From NCBI GenBank assembly GCA_009741485.1, contig CM019214.1, positions 54,338,550-54,402,549 on the forward strand: a DNA stretch of 64,000 bases, given 5' to 3'. Made by a program: the position numbers and the translations under genes. Below are positions 48,615-60,500 of the stretch, piece by piece. How positions within the stretch are numbered: the first letter of the stretch is position 1; each line of letters begins with the position of its first letter. Origin of the DNA: Malurus cyaneus samueli (lineage: Eukaryota; Chordata; Aves; Passeriformes; Maluridae). Below the pieces are notes generated by a model. It searched no databases. It was not told the DNA's origin and saw only the letters and a list, made by a program, of their open reading frames with translations.

Positions 48615-51419
48615 TAGGGATTAAAGAAATATCTTTATTGTTTTTCACTACTCAGTTTACAATTAGACATGTTAAAGGACTTTCGTTAAAACTACTGATA
48701 TTAATTTAATGTAAACAATGACCATTTTGTGCAATGTGTGCCACCCAATGCATCAAGAACAGCTATAGAATCAGAATGGTCAAGTGATTTCCATGGTAAT
48801 TTGCACAGTCGGTTTCTTCTACAAATCCATTCTACAAACATAATAAAAAAATAGGAATGTTTTCATAAAATAAATATTTCCCATCTAACTGAAGACTGCA
48901 ACACAGAACAAAAAATTCAGGTAATTGAGTTGGGGGGATCCTTAATCACTTCTCACATTCACCCATTTCTGGTGTTACATTTTTCTTAACCTTTTACAAA
49001 ACACTGATACAGGACAAAATTTAATATTTTAGTGATCGCTTTTTTACTTGTGAATACTTCAAAAGCCTCTGATCAATAAACATAAAAACATCAAAAAGTT
49101 TAGTTAATAAGTAAAACCAAATCTTAATTATACATGCAACTCAGAAGAATTCAGAAACAATTCAAAATTTGGACTACCCTGCTTAAGGTTCATTAAATTT
49201 ACTTTACTATTTTAGTAACCACAATTGCAAAAATAAATCTTTTGTGCAGTCCTTTCAATTGCTTATTGTTAAAGAAAATTTCATGAGAAACAAAAAGTAG
49301 ACAAGGTCATGTTTTTAAATCTCAGACAAGTTGTATCCTGCTTTTGAATGACAAAACTTAGAAGCTACAGCTAAGAACCTGTCGAAGGCCTTATTCTAAA
49401 AAATTGATTTTCCAGAAGTCCAAGTTCATTTCCTACTTTTAACAAAATTCATCCCTTAACAGTTACCAATTCAATGTATTTCCATCAATGTATTACCAGT
49501 AGGGCACTGTTTGAAGATTATGAAATAGGTAACATATGACACTAAATTCCATTACTGTCAATCTGACATGCACTACAGAAACAGTGATTAAATTGCTGCA
49601 GAAATAAAAATGAAACACATCATGTTTGCTCATTAGATTCTAAAGTAAATTTTTTAATATTTATTTTTGCAATGTGAGAATTACAATCAACTAAGGCAGA
49701 TGGGAGTTTCCCTTTTTCCCAAATATGCTTTTCAGAAAGCCTTCACTAGGAAATTATTAACGAAAATATTTCAAGAACTGTTCTATTCAGACAACACAAC
49801 TGTCAGGTCTAACACATTGTTTTTAATGCTGTGAGATTCTGTTCAGACCTCCTCTTTTGAGATTTCTTTAAAATGCTGCCTTGCTTTCAAATTTAGGTCT
49901 GACCAATAGGCCTAGTGTGCCAATAGATGCTCATCAGCCACCATCTATCACTTTGGTACAAGCATTTCTGTAGGTTGTGGAATAGAACAGAAAGCAGAAC
50001 TTCCATTTAGTATCCTGGGACATCCTTGCTATGAAAAGAGAGAAAGACTACTTCACCTGGAACCTTCGTTAGAATGGACTTCTCTTTTTCTTTAATCCAA
50101 CAAAGTTTATCAGAGCTCTACATAAACAAAGCCTGGAAATCTCAGGTGTATCCCCTATCTCTTCTTCCCCTCTTAGTCACTAGGGCCACAAGATTACCAT
50201 ATGGATTTTTCCCCCTATTCACATTTATAAATTCCAGAAGGTTCATTTAAATAAATACAAGCAAACTTAACCAAATCTTGATTTGATTACACAAAGCGAT
50301 TTCTGGTCTTCTGATCCCCCTGAATCCATCATTTTAATTCACTGATGGTTTTCTTGAAAGGCTCAAAGGTTTGCTCATATCAATACTTACTGTAATAAAT
50401 GGCATGCAAATGTTAATTACATTTTTAAGGATTTATCTGAATGTTTTGGTCATTTCTGTAAGTGACATAATAATACTGAGAATTAAACATAAGAGAAGTA
50501 AAGTGTAATGGTCTGCTTTAAAAGAAAAAGGGCTGCACCATGTTCTTAGTGACGTACTGAGACAAATGAATTTTATTGCACCTTCTTAGCCTCCTTCCAA
50601 AGAGTACCAGAGCATCAACCTGGATACAAGTATTCTTCAGAGATGCTGGTACTGTCAGGTGATCAACTCCAAGTTTAGTACTAATACAATTACTTAAGCA
50701 ACAATGCTATCTTTTAAGTTTAAGGTGCCAAATAATACATTTTACCTAAGTACCTGGTAAACTTAACTGACACCACAGACTGCTGTCAAACCAAGGAAAA
50801 AGCTGTTCAGAGAACTGCTAAACAGCTTCTTTTGAAGCTTATATTCCTAAAAGAGCTAAACTTTGCTGTTTGCTCTCATCACACCCTCAGCAGTTCACTT
50901 CTGGCCAGTGACTTATTCTTGGTACCAGTGCTAGTATTTATGAAGCCACACAATAAATCTGGTTGGAGAAAAGCAATCCAAATCCAGACTAATACTCCTT
51001 TACTTTTTCTTTCCCCCAAAGAAAAATGTTGCTCATGCCACAAGGCAGGACAAATCTTAAAATATAGATGTTACTGCCATTATATTGGTTCCTATGCAAG
51101 TTATCTTGCTCGTGAAATCCACCCGAATCACACAAGGAATATAATTCTGAAAAATTGTTTCTCTGTACAAAGTCTAGCCCTCTTAATTTTCAAAAAGGAC
51201 AAGTTAATGGTCACAATACATTTCTTAGTAAGACCTGAAAAAATCCCACATTATTTAAAAATTCCCTTAATATATACCAATTTATTACATTTGCATCAGA
51301 AAAGCAAAATAGTATGTATAATCCAGGTAATTGAGGTCATATGTATAAAAATTTATTAGACATCACAGCTTAAGTTCTCCATCAGAACGCTACATACCAC
51401 TTTTGTGAAATCCCTGAAC
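48615..51419 (-). other. BORA: BORA 3' UTR (about 2.8 kb)
   Basis: AT-rich minus-strand sequence from the BORA stop to the distal poly(A) signal at 48639-48634. Further AATAAA hexamers on this strand, near 49.67 kb and 50.57 kb, could give shorter forms. No conserved coding is seen. A chance plus-strand open frame (50832-51359) lies inside it. Confidence 0.6.
48634..48639 (-). terminator. BORA: BORA distal poly(A) signal AATAAA
   Basis: Read as TTTATT on the plus strand. It is the last such hexamer before DIS3 3' sequence, and would place the BORA end near 48615-48620, about 120 bp from the DIS3 end. Confidence 0.55.
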
Positions 51420-51575
51420 TCAATTTTCATTTTTATGTTTCCAAGCAGAGATGTTGCAAGTTGCATTTTGACCAAATACTGTGCTATGTGTTTTGGCTTT
51501 TTGGAAACAGGATTGCTTCTCTGGGGATTTTGCTCTCAGCAACTGATTGTCCTTTTGGCTTAAAACAGAACACTC
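51420..51575 (-). CDS. BORA: BORA terminal coding exon and stop
   Basis: Begins ECSVLSQKDNQLLRAKSPEK in phase 0 after acceptor TTTTTCTAG and ends at TGA (51422-51420), with last residues KHKNEN. The tail bears little resemblance to the human C-terminus, so the assignment rests on position, phase and an open frame. 156 nt. Confidence 0.8.
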   Translation of the reverse strand, partial: ECSVLSQKDNQLLRAKSPEKQSCFQKAKTHSTVFGQNATCNISAWKHKNEN

Positions 51576-54500
51576 CTAGAAAAAGAAAGAAAAAGTTAAT
51601 TTTAAAACCATTTTAACAGAATTTTCCAAAAGAAACAAGATCCAAGCTTACTCTCAGCAAATTTCAAATATAGTAAGTACCTTAAGTACTAACCCTACCC
51701 TTCTGAAATAAGAAAGAAAGTAAGTAACACGTGTGCTCTACATAGATCTTTGAAACATGCTGTCTGCAAGAACCACCTCATTTCAAGAGCTCATGTGCTT
51801 TGAATGAGCCAGACTTGAATCTTTCAGCTAGCAACGTCTGTGCTTTTTCCTTTTCATTCCCTGGGGATTCTCATTTGTAAGAGTTGAATGAACCACTTAT
51901 TGCCTTCACACTTTAATCGTAATCTAAAATTCAAAATTTGGTTTAGTCAGGATCTGGCAGTTCAAAGACTAACAGTGGGAAAAGGCAGCTGGATGACATT
52001 GGCAAGTCCCTTTAGGACAACTTTGATACCAGACAGTTGATTCTGGTAAGTGCATTCACACAAAAAATCCATGTTGAACAGGGTGACTGGGGCAGGATCT
52101 TTGATGGGTATTTTTAGAAGTTAATGACAAGATATTCATCTATTCTTCTTGTAAGGCATATTAGTCCTAGTCTTAATGAGCAGAGTTTAAAATTTGATGT
52201 CAGTGATCTGTAAGACACCATCAATCTGCACTTCACCTTGTCAGAGAAGTGGCTTTTAGCATGTCACATACAGAAGCAAAGTCAGGGCTGAATAGGCTTA
52301 CTTGAGGTTTTTTTTATAATGTGGTACTAATGGTTGGTACTCTCTTCCCTTCAAGGACTTTCGAGACATAGCAGACCATAAACTACTAAGTTTGTAGCAC
52401 CAAGATACCATAATTACTGAGAGGAGATGATCTTTGCTCTTTTCTCCAAAGAAACTAGCCTTGCTTCCAATGCTTTGGAAGAAGTAGAACTCCTTCCTGT
52501 TGGCCACAAGATTATGGGGTTAGGAGCCTTGCTAGATATGTTTTTGGTAATTTGTTTTTCAGATAGGTCACCAAAAGGCTTGTGATCAAAAGACTGTACC
52601 CATGCAGAAAGTTCCCCACCAAGTCAGCAAGCCAGGTATGGTCTAGGAAACTTGACATTAAGTTTATAAAAATTAGTGGCAGATAATTTTTCCCCAGAAA
52701 TATCCTTCTCCACAGGTACATGTTTAAAAACTTAGCAATAAATGAAGCAACAAGAACAAAAGCATCAAAAATAAGAGGCAAATTACACAAGTCATAAGCA
52801 GCCTCACTATTACTCTTCATGCATATACCTCAGTTTCCCCCAAAACAACCTTTGCTTTTATCATAAAACATTGATTTTATTGCCAGCTTAAGATATTTCT
52901 CCTGCATTTATCCAACATAGTATCTCAAATGATGCTACATCAACATCTTTTTTATCACCTGACAGTCTCTCCCTTCAGGCTCCCTGAAACCAAAAAAAAT
53001 GGGGAATGGTTGCTTTAGATGGGAAGCCAATCACTTTCTTAACCACAATTTAACTCCTACCTTTGTTCTAAGCAGCTGAGATTTATTCTGAAACATGACA
53101 GTATTCACATCATTTTCTTTGCAACTGTTTTCAGTCCCTGCAGTATCCATAATGCTGCTTCCACAAGTCTGTGTATTGTATCCACTGTCCACCTGAAATC
53201 AAAAAGCAGGGCTTGAAAAATGTACTGTAATTTAACACAAATAAATCCCTTGGATACCTGGTATGATTTGCATTTGATTAACAGAACTTAATCCAACAAA
53301 CCAACTATGACCAGTTAATAACAAAAGCAAATTGTAAGCAGGTTTGTGAGAATTAGTCTGGATTAAGTTAAATATGCTACTGTGCAAAGCAACACAAAAA
53401 TCATTTTAATTGCTATACTAACTCCACTGAAAAGAGGGTATTGGGGGAAGGGATAAAAGTCATAATACTGCCTGCGTGTCATATCCAATAAGAGAAAGTA
53501 ACCATTACTTCCAGATTAGTACATGTACTCCAAGTTATGTTGAGCTCAGTTTTACAGAGAAACAAAAATGTTTATTTTTACCTGAATACTACTGTTGTCA
53601 CAAGGAATTGCACTGCTTTCTGCAAGAGGTGACATACACATGCGAGAGCTTTCAATACTGAAAGTAATGCCTGTCATAAAGCTGGTCATTGGCGTATTGC
53701 TACTGCCACTTGTTTCTTTTATCCAAGTGTTTTCCTCTGACACTTCAGCTGCATCAGCCATGTCTACAGTATTACTTTCCTTTAAGCCTTCTATATCCTG
53801 AAATGATGACAACCTTTGGTGACAACCTTCTGAGTGATCCGGTGCAACAGACATAGTTGCCACCACAAGATGTGTACCATGTGCAAAAGTATCACTGTCT
53901 TCCTGCCGTAAGTTTATTCCATTATCCATTTCTGGGAACCGAGCTTCTGCTGGGCAAGCATTTTCCTTGTCATCCTCTTCCTGATTCTCAACTGCAATTG
54001 GTATTCTAATGACAGAAGTCTGATATGGGGTAGTCCCTCTACAGCCTCCAAGCCTCATGGGAGAGCAATTTTTAATTGGAGAACAACCATCTATGTAAGG
54101 ACTTCTTGTACTTGGAGGTGTCATTCTATTTGAGGAAGAAGGAATATCTGGAGAACGAAATGTAAATTTTCTTTGGTCTGAAAAAAAAAGAGCAAAGTTT
54201 AGCTCCACCTAACATCTGACAAAACCTCATCCTTCGCAAAGCCCTACAGCCTATTGAATAATTTATAGCCAACTACAGAGTATTTCACTGACCGTTGTCT
54301 CCCAACCAAACAAACATCCCCAAAAAACCAAACCAACCACCCATACATTTCAACTACCATGATAAAGGTGAGTTTTTAGCCCATTTTTACCACCGAATTT
54401 GCTTTCTTATGACATGATTTGCTATATTGGAGACCTTGTATTTTCAAATATCATTAGTATACAGTATTCAAAGGAAAATGTGTGAAGGCTGGTTCCATAT

Positions 54501-57500
54501 TTTCCTGAACAAGTATCAATACACAATCTACAGGTATTTAAATTTTTGGCAGCAATGAAGTTTAAGATCAAACAGGTGAGAAAACATCTATCAAAATTTC
54601 CACATATAATGGTGTAAAATAGGATTAATCAAAATGTGTAAAAATCATGTATGAACAAGGCATTAAGCCTTATCAGGGATGGACACAGCATGAAACACAT
54701 TTTTTAGAGCAATGAGGGCACAAAATGTTTGCGATTTCTTCACTAGTCCTTTAATTTCAAATAATCTTCATGATGGCAGGATTTGAAAGCTCAACTAAAC
54801 ATTCTTTGCCCACTGACATTAAAACGCTTCAAGTTGGACCAAATCAAATTGTAACCTCAGTTCATGCACATGGCTTTAAAACCCCTCCCACACAAAATTA
54901 ACCCTTTTAACTTCTTTTCCTTCCTATTAGGTCTCAATGCCTTCTTCTAAAATATTTTCTCTATTTGATCTGTTGCAAGCATACACATTTCATTGTTTCA
55001 CATATTTCACTGCTAAACAGCAAATACATCATATAGGAGGAGACTGCTGGTCTGCCGAGCACAGGAACTTGTCTCCAAACAGAAGGAGGTTCCACTAAGT
55101 GTTTAGAAGCTTTTATAATAAATATATACTACTCAAGATAGAGTAATACATATACAATTAAACTATACCTGAGAGTGGTGTTTTCCTTATGTGAAAAGCA
55201 ATTGGTGAAAAAGCAGGAGAACCAAGATGTGCAGCAGGAGACCCCTCTGAAAACGTGGGACTGGTTATACTTCCCAGGCTATAAGCTCTTGTGCCTCCCT
55301 GAATAGGACTTGATGAAAACTGACCCTTCAGAATAAAAAATAAAAAAAAAATCAAAACCATAGACAATTATTTTCATAATGTAAACCTTGGCTAGCATGT
55401 ATATATAAAAAATGTTATAACTAAAAAGCTTAATATGGTAACACTGGGGAATACTAATCCTTTACAATGACAATGTCTATCATTAGTCTAGCCTAAATAC
55501 TCCAATTGCTGGTCTTCACCTGGACCTTACGCCTTTACACAGAACAAAAGAGCAATAGACTGAAACTGTCACATAACACCAACTAGGACTTATCCATTAT
55601 ATTTAAGAATTATGAGAAATGTAAATAGAGAATTAATGCTATCCATGTATCTACTCAAATGTTTAAATTTCTTACTCATATCAATGCAGTTGAAAGTAAG
55701 ACACTATTTATATTTTAAAGTAATCCATGTTAACTACTTAATTAAGCAGCAGACAAAAGACAAAAGTATTTCTCCTTAAGGAAAGAGAATAGCAGTCACA
55801 GCCTTAAGACTATCATGCAAAAAACCAAACCAAACAAAAACAAATCAATGAAACAACAACAAAAAACCCCAACCAAACAACAACCAAAAAAAACCCCAAG
55901 CCAAAACCAAACCAAACCCCACCCCATAACTTCTGGAATAATAATTATATTATAGGAATTCTTTACTAGGTTACCTTTTTTTTAAGCTACACTATCGCAG
56001 TGTAGGTAGGTTTTTCCCATGCAATGCAGCCACCAAACAAATGAAACCATATCACCTAAACCACTTCAGCTGTGCTATGTCCACATGGGGATAAGGTTCA
56101 TTTTGCTTAATTTAAAAAACAGACATTATATTCTGTGTTCTAATAAATGTCTATTCATCTGAAAACTCTGGCCAATGGGAAAGAAAAAAGCATATTTAGC
56201 ATTGCACTTCAAAGATTCACAAATCATTTCTTCCACTATAAATGTGTTTATGAGATGTAAGGGAAATAATTATATCACATGTTCATATCAACTATATTGT
56301 AGACAGTAGTTCAGGGATTATAACAGGACTTTTTTGAATACACATTTTATGAAAAAAGAGAAATGTTTCAACATGTTTTCAGCAAGTCTTTTGTATGTTT
56401 TAATTCCTACTGCCTTTTCATAACAAAATTAAAACATAATTCCCTATACAAAAGAAGAGCAGCATAAAATAATTTGAAATAATAAAAAGTCAGTAATATA
56501 GTCTTTCAAGTTTTTTTATTTTGTTCACTTTTTTTTTTCAGAATTTGAAAAAAACACAAATTAAAAATCGAGAAACCAAACCACCATCTTTCAGTCTAAC
56601 ACCTACTCTCATTAAGTATACCTCACCCAGCCCACCAAACAGGCTACTTACTGAACTCGATGTGTCCAGAGGGCTTCTGCAGCGGACTGGAGATAATTCT
56701 ATTGAACAAAGCACTCCAAGTGGCTGACTACCACGTGGACTATGTAGAGAAGGGGACAAACATGCAGATACATTCCCATTTTCTTCTAAAAACAGCTTTC
56801 TTCTGAGTGATGAAGAACTCAGATTTTCCTGAGACTGATCTGCAAATTCATCAGTTCTAAAATATTCACCTAGAAATGTGGTGGGAGAAATTGTTTCCAG
56901 TAAGAGCGCAGAAAACCCCCCAACATTTCTCTACAGAGACATACATAATTAAATTAAAACATTTAATCCAATACAGCAACTAATTAATCTAATTAGGCAC
57001 CTATCCCAAAGGATTTCTTACCATCCCTTGAAAAAGTCAACTCCATTTACTAAGGTTCATTCTACCTCTGCCTGTCACACCTTAACACTAAAAAAACATT
57101 GTGTCTACTCAACTGTCTTTTCCCAGAACTGTATTATTCCTCACATCTGACTGTAAAACAGGGATTATTTTACTACCCAAGCAAACCTAGACTCTTTTCC
57201 AGATCTCCCATATGCTTTGATGGACTTCATAATACATCCAGAGGTAAACCAGATTAGACTTAAAGAAAGTTAAAGCAGTTAGCAGCTTACAGTAGGAAAG
57301 CACAAACTAAGACCTATTAAAATATGACCAGATTTACCAGATTATTATAGATTTTTTGCTCTTGTTCTGTTCTAATTGGATATTCCTTTTAGGAGAAATT
57401 TTTCATGAACTCTCAAACTATGTGTTTATGGAAGCATTTGTTAAGACAAAAACCAAAGGCAATAGATACGGTCCTGTTTTGTTGGCAGTTAGGGTTAACC

Positions 57501-60500
57501 TACAGTTCGGGTTCTGAATTTCAGTACCAGGATAGGAGCATGGAGCCAAAATGCTCTGAGCTGGCTGCACCCAGCGTTCCCACCTGCAAACTGCAAGATC
57601 AGGCTCTTCCAGACCCCTTGCCTGAGAAAGTGGCAGCAATTGCTTGATGTAGCACTTTCAATCGGACAGTTAATTGGGACTCTTGTCTCCTCAGTCAGCT
57701 GTCTGGGCTTTTTTGCCACCACACAATATCCAGTCCCCTCCATGGTTTCAGGTACACTAAAGGCAGAGTTACAGCCCAGCTCCACTCAAGGCAAGGTTGA
57801 GCTTTGAGCCTCCTTGCCAGCAACTGCAAACCAAAGATCTCTGTGCTAAGATAAATTACTGCTCCATTTGGGGGAGGCACAAGGTACCTTCTGCTTACTA
57901 CCTTTCAGGCATTCAGAATTCTTAACCAATTTCATAGAATCGTAGAGCATCCTGAGTTGGAAGGGACACATGGGGATCTTTGAAGTTCAAGTCCTGGCTT
58001 GGCACAGGACCTCCCAAGAGTCACACCATGTGCCTGAGAGCATCGTCCAAATGCTTCTTGAACTCTCTTGCATTGCTGCTGTGACCACTTTCCTGGAGAG
58101 CCTGTTCCAGTGGCCAACTGATAAATCTTTTTTATGGGTGATAAATCTTTTCCTCATATCCAATGTAACTCCCCAACACAGCTTAGACCATTCCCACAGG
58201 TCCTGTCTCTGGTCATCAGAGGGAAGAGATCAGAGCCTGCCCCTCCTCTTCCCCTCATGAGGAAATTGCAGACTGCAATGAGGTCTCCCCTCAGTCTCCT
58301 CCGGGCTGAACAATTTCCAGTTGTTCTTCAAATGCCTCCTTTTTTTATCATTATGTCCACACATAGTATTTAAGTCACACATACCACGCAACATGCAGTA
58401 ACTATTTAGAACACATACTTAAAACTTTCATTCATATATTTTGTTTTCAATATTTCACAAGACAAACACCCAGCAAACAATACAAAACCAAGTTTTCTAT
58501 TTAGACATCCATAATTAAATGTAGATATTGCAATGACATACCTAGTATTTTCTCTAAATTAAAATCCACTGGCAAAGACAGTACTGTCTGACAAGCAGCT
58601 GCAATGAATAAAACAAACAAAATTAGCTGACAGTGACCTTTTACTAAAGCTGTGGAAACAAAAATTCACTTTCAAATTGCACTGCAATTGAGCTATTTAA
58701 ATTACAGTTGCAATAAGGAAAAGCGTTAATTAACATAACGATTCTGATTTGACAACACTACATGCAGCACACTAGGCTTAGACATAAAACCCAAGAGTTT
58801 TAAGAATGCCTCTCCAGAGCCTTTTGTATTAACTGAGAAGAGGTCTCTGAAGAAAGGAAGAATTCAAAAGAAAACGGCAGAAGAATCAAAATACCCTGGG
58901 AAAAAACACTACCTATTTATCTAAAATGATGCAGTTTAAAAGATATATTAACATTTCTAATATTTATTTGGCACAGAAAATAATCATGATTCTCTATTCT
59001 GAACCAATCCAACACATTAAAGGTTTTATGAAACTGGATTTTACTTGTAAACCTGGAGTTTACATTCACTTTTTAATCCAGAAAAGTACATACACCAAGT
59101 TGGAAGAAATGCACTCCAGTCTACAAGGGACTTAATTTTTCACTTGAAAAAATATAATAGAGTATAATAGAATTAAATTAGTATGAGAAATAGATATTAA
59201 AATTAATAGTAACATACAGTTAAAAAACTATTTCTACAGAAATATTAACAAACAATTCCTTTTTGAAATTAAATAACCATTAAAAATGGGTTATTTTTCT
59301 TCAAAGAAAGTGTGTAATTTTAGGCATTGCCTTTTACTCACCATTGCTTCTCCCAGAGTGCAAGCTTAGCTGTCTTCCAATTGGAGAAATGTTATTTATA
59401 TCTATGGCTGTAAAACACAGAACTTAAATTTAAACATGCACTGCATAGAGTTTTGAAATGTAGCAATGTTAAGCTAGAATATTTTGCATCAAAGTTCAGA
59501 AGACATTAGAAACTATTACTGAAAAAAGGTTACCATTATAGCTGAAAATTTCAGCACATTTCTATTCCAAAGAAAGGTCAGTGAAAGAGCATCAATACTG
59601 CTCAAAACTTTTGTCTCCTCCTCTCTCTAAACAGATCTTTAAAACAAACTAGTTCATGCTTAACTAAACAGGCTGTGTTCAAGTAAATGCATTTCCAGAA
59701 AATCATTCAGTCTAGACTGGAGAAAGGTGAAGAAACACTTCACCTTTTTTATATACAGCTGAAGAACACATTAGACCAATTTCTTTCATCGTTCTCTTCA
59801 CCAGATCTTGGATTATGCCTGTGTTCTCTGCCCCTAAAGTGACAATCTTACAACTGACAATTAAAAATACACCATCCACAAGCTGCATCTCCTTGAAAAA
59901 AAAAATTACCTGCTTAACCTTTTCCAAATTTTGCAAAATCTCCACTTATTTAAGACTTTCAAACCAAACAACAGGGGATACAAACAAAATCTTTATAGCT
60001 GACATTTGTCCATCTTGTAATCCATTTGCTATTCTGCTGGTTATATAAAAGCTTTAATAAGAGAATTAAGAACAAAATCTAACAGTGGCATAAATGAAAT
60101 AAACTTAGAAAACCCACAACTAGTGGCAGTGAGCTAGCAGGACACTAAGATGACAACAGGAATTCATGCATTAAGGGTAAAAGAACATAGAATTCCATTT
60201 CCAATATGCTTATATGGTGAGGAAGGCAGTTGGAACAATATGTGCACATATCTGAAGAAAAACATGAAGAAGAAGACTTGGCTTTTACCAGTGTCAATAC
60301 AGCAAAGTTACATGCATAAATTAAACTGGTTGCAGACAGGTTATTAAAGTAGAAAGATTTAAGAACAAGGACCAGGAATAACAAAAAAGAAAAATTATGA
60401 AAGACTTTCAATCAATAAATAGTTTTTAAACAAAGAAAGCACTTAGAGCCAACAGCTGAAAATCAATCAGTTGTGACATATTTTATCATTGGTTCTTAAA

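Noticed and set aside
50832..51359. A 175-codon open frame on the plus strand
   Set aside because: It lies antisense to the BORA 3' UTR, has no recognisable domain, shows AT-driven residue composition, and no promoter or splice context supports it.
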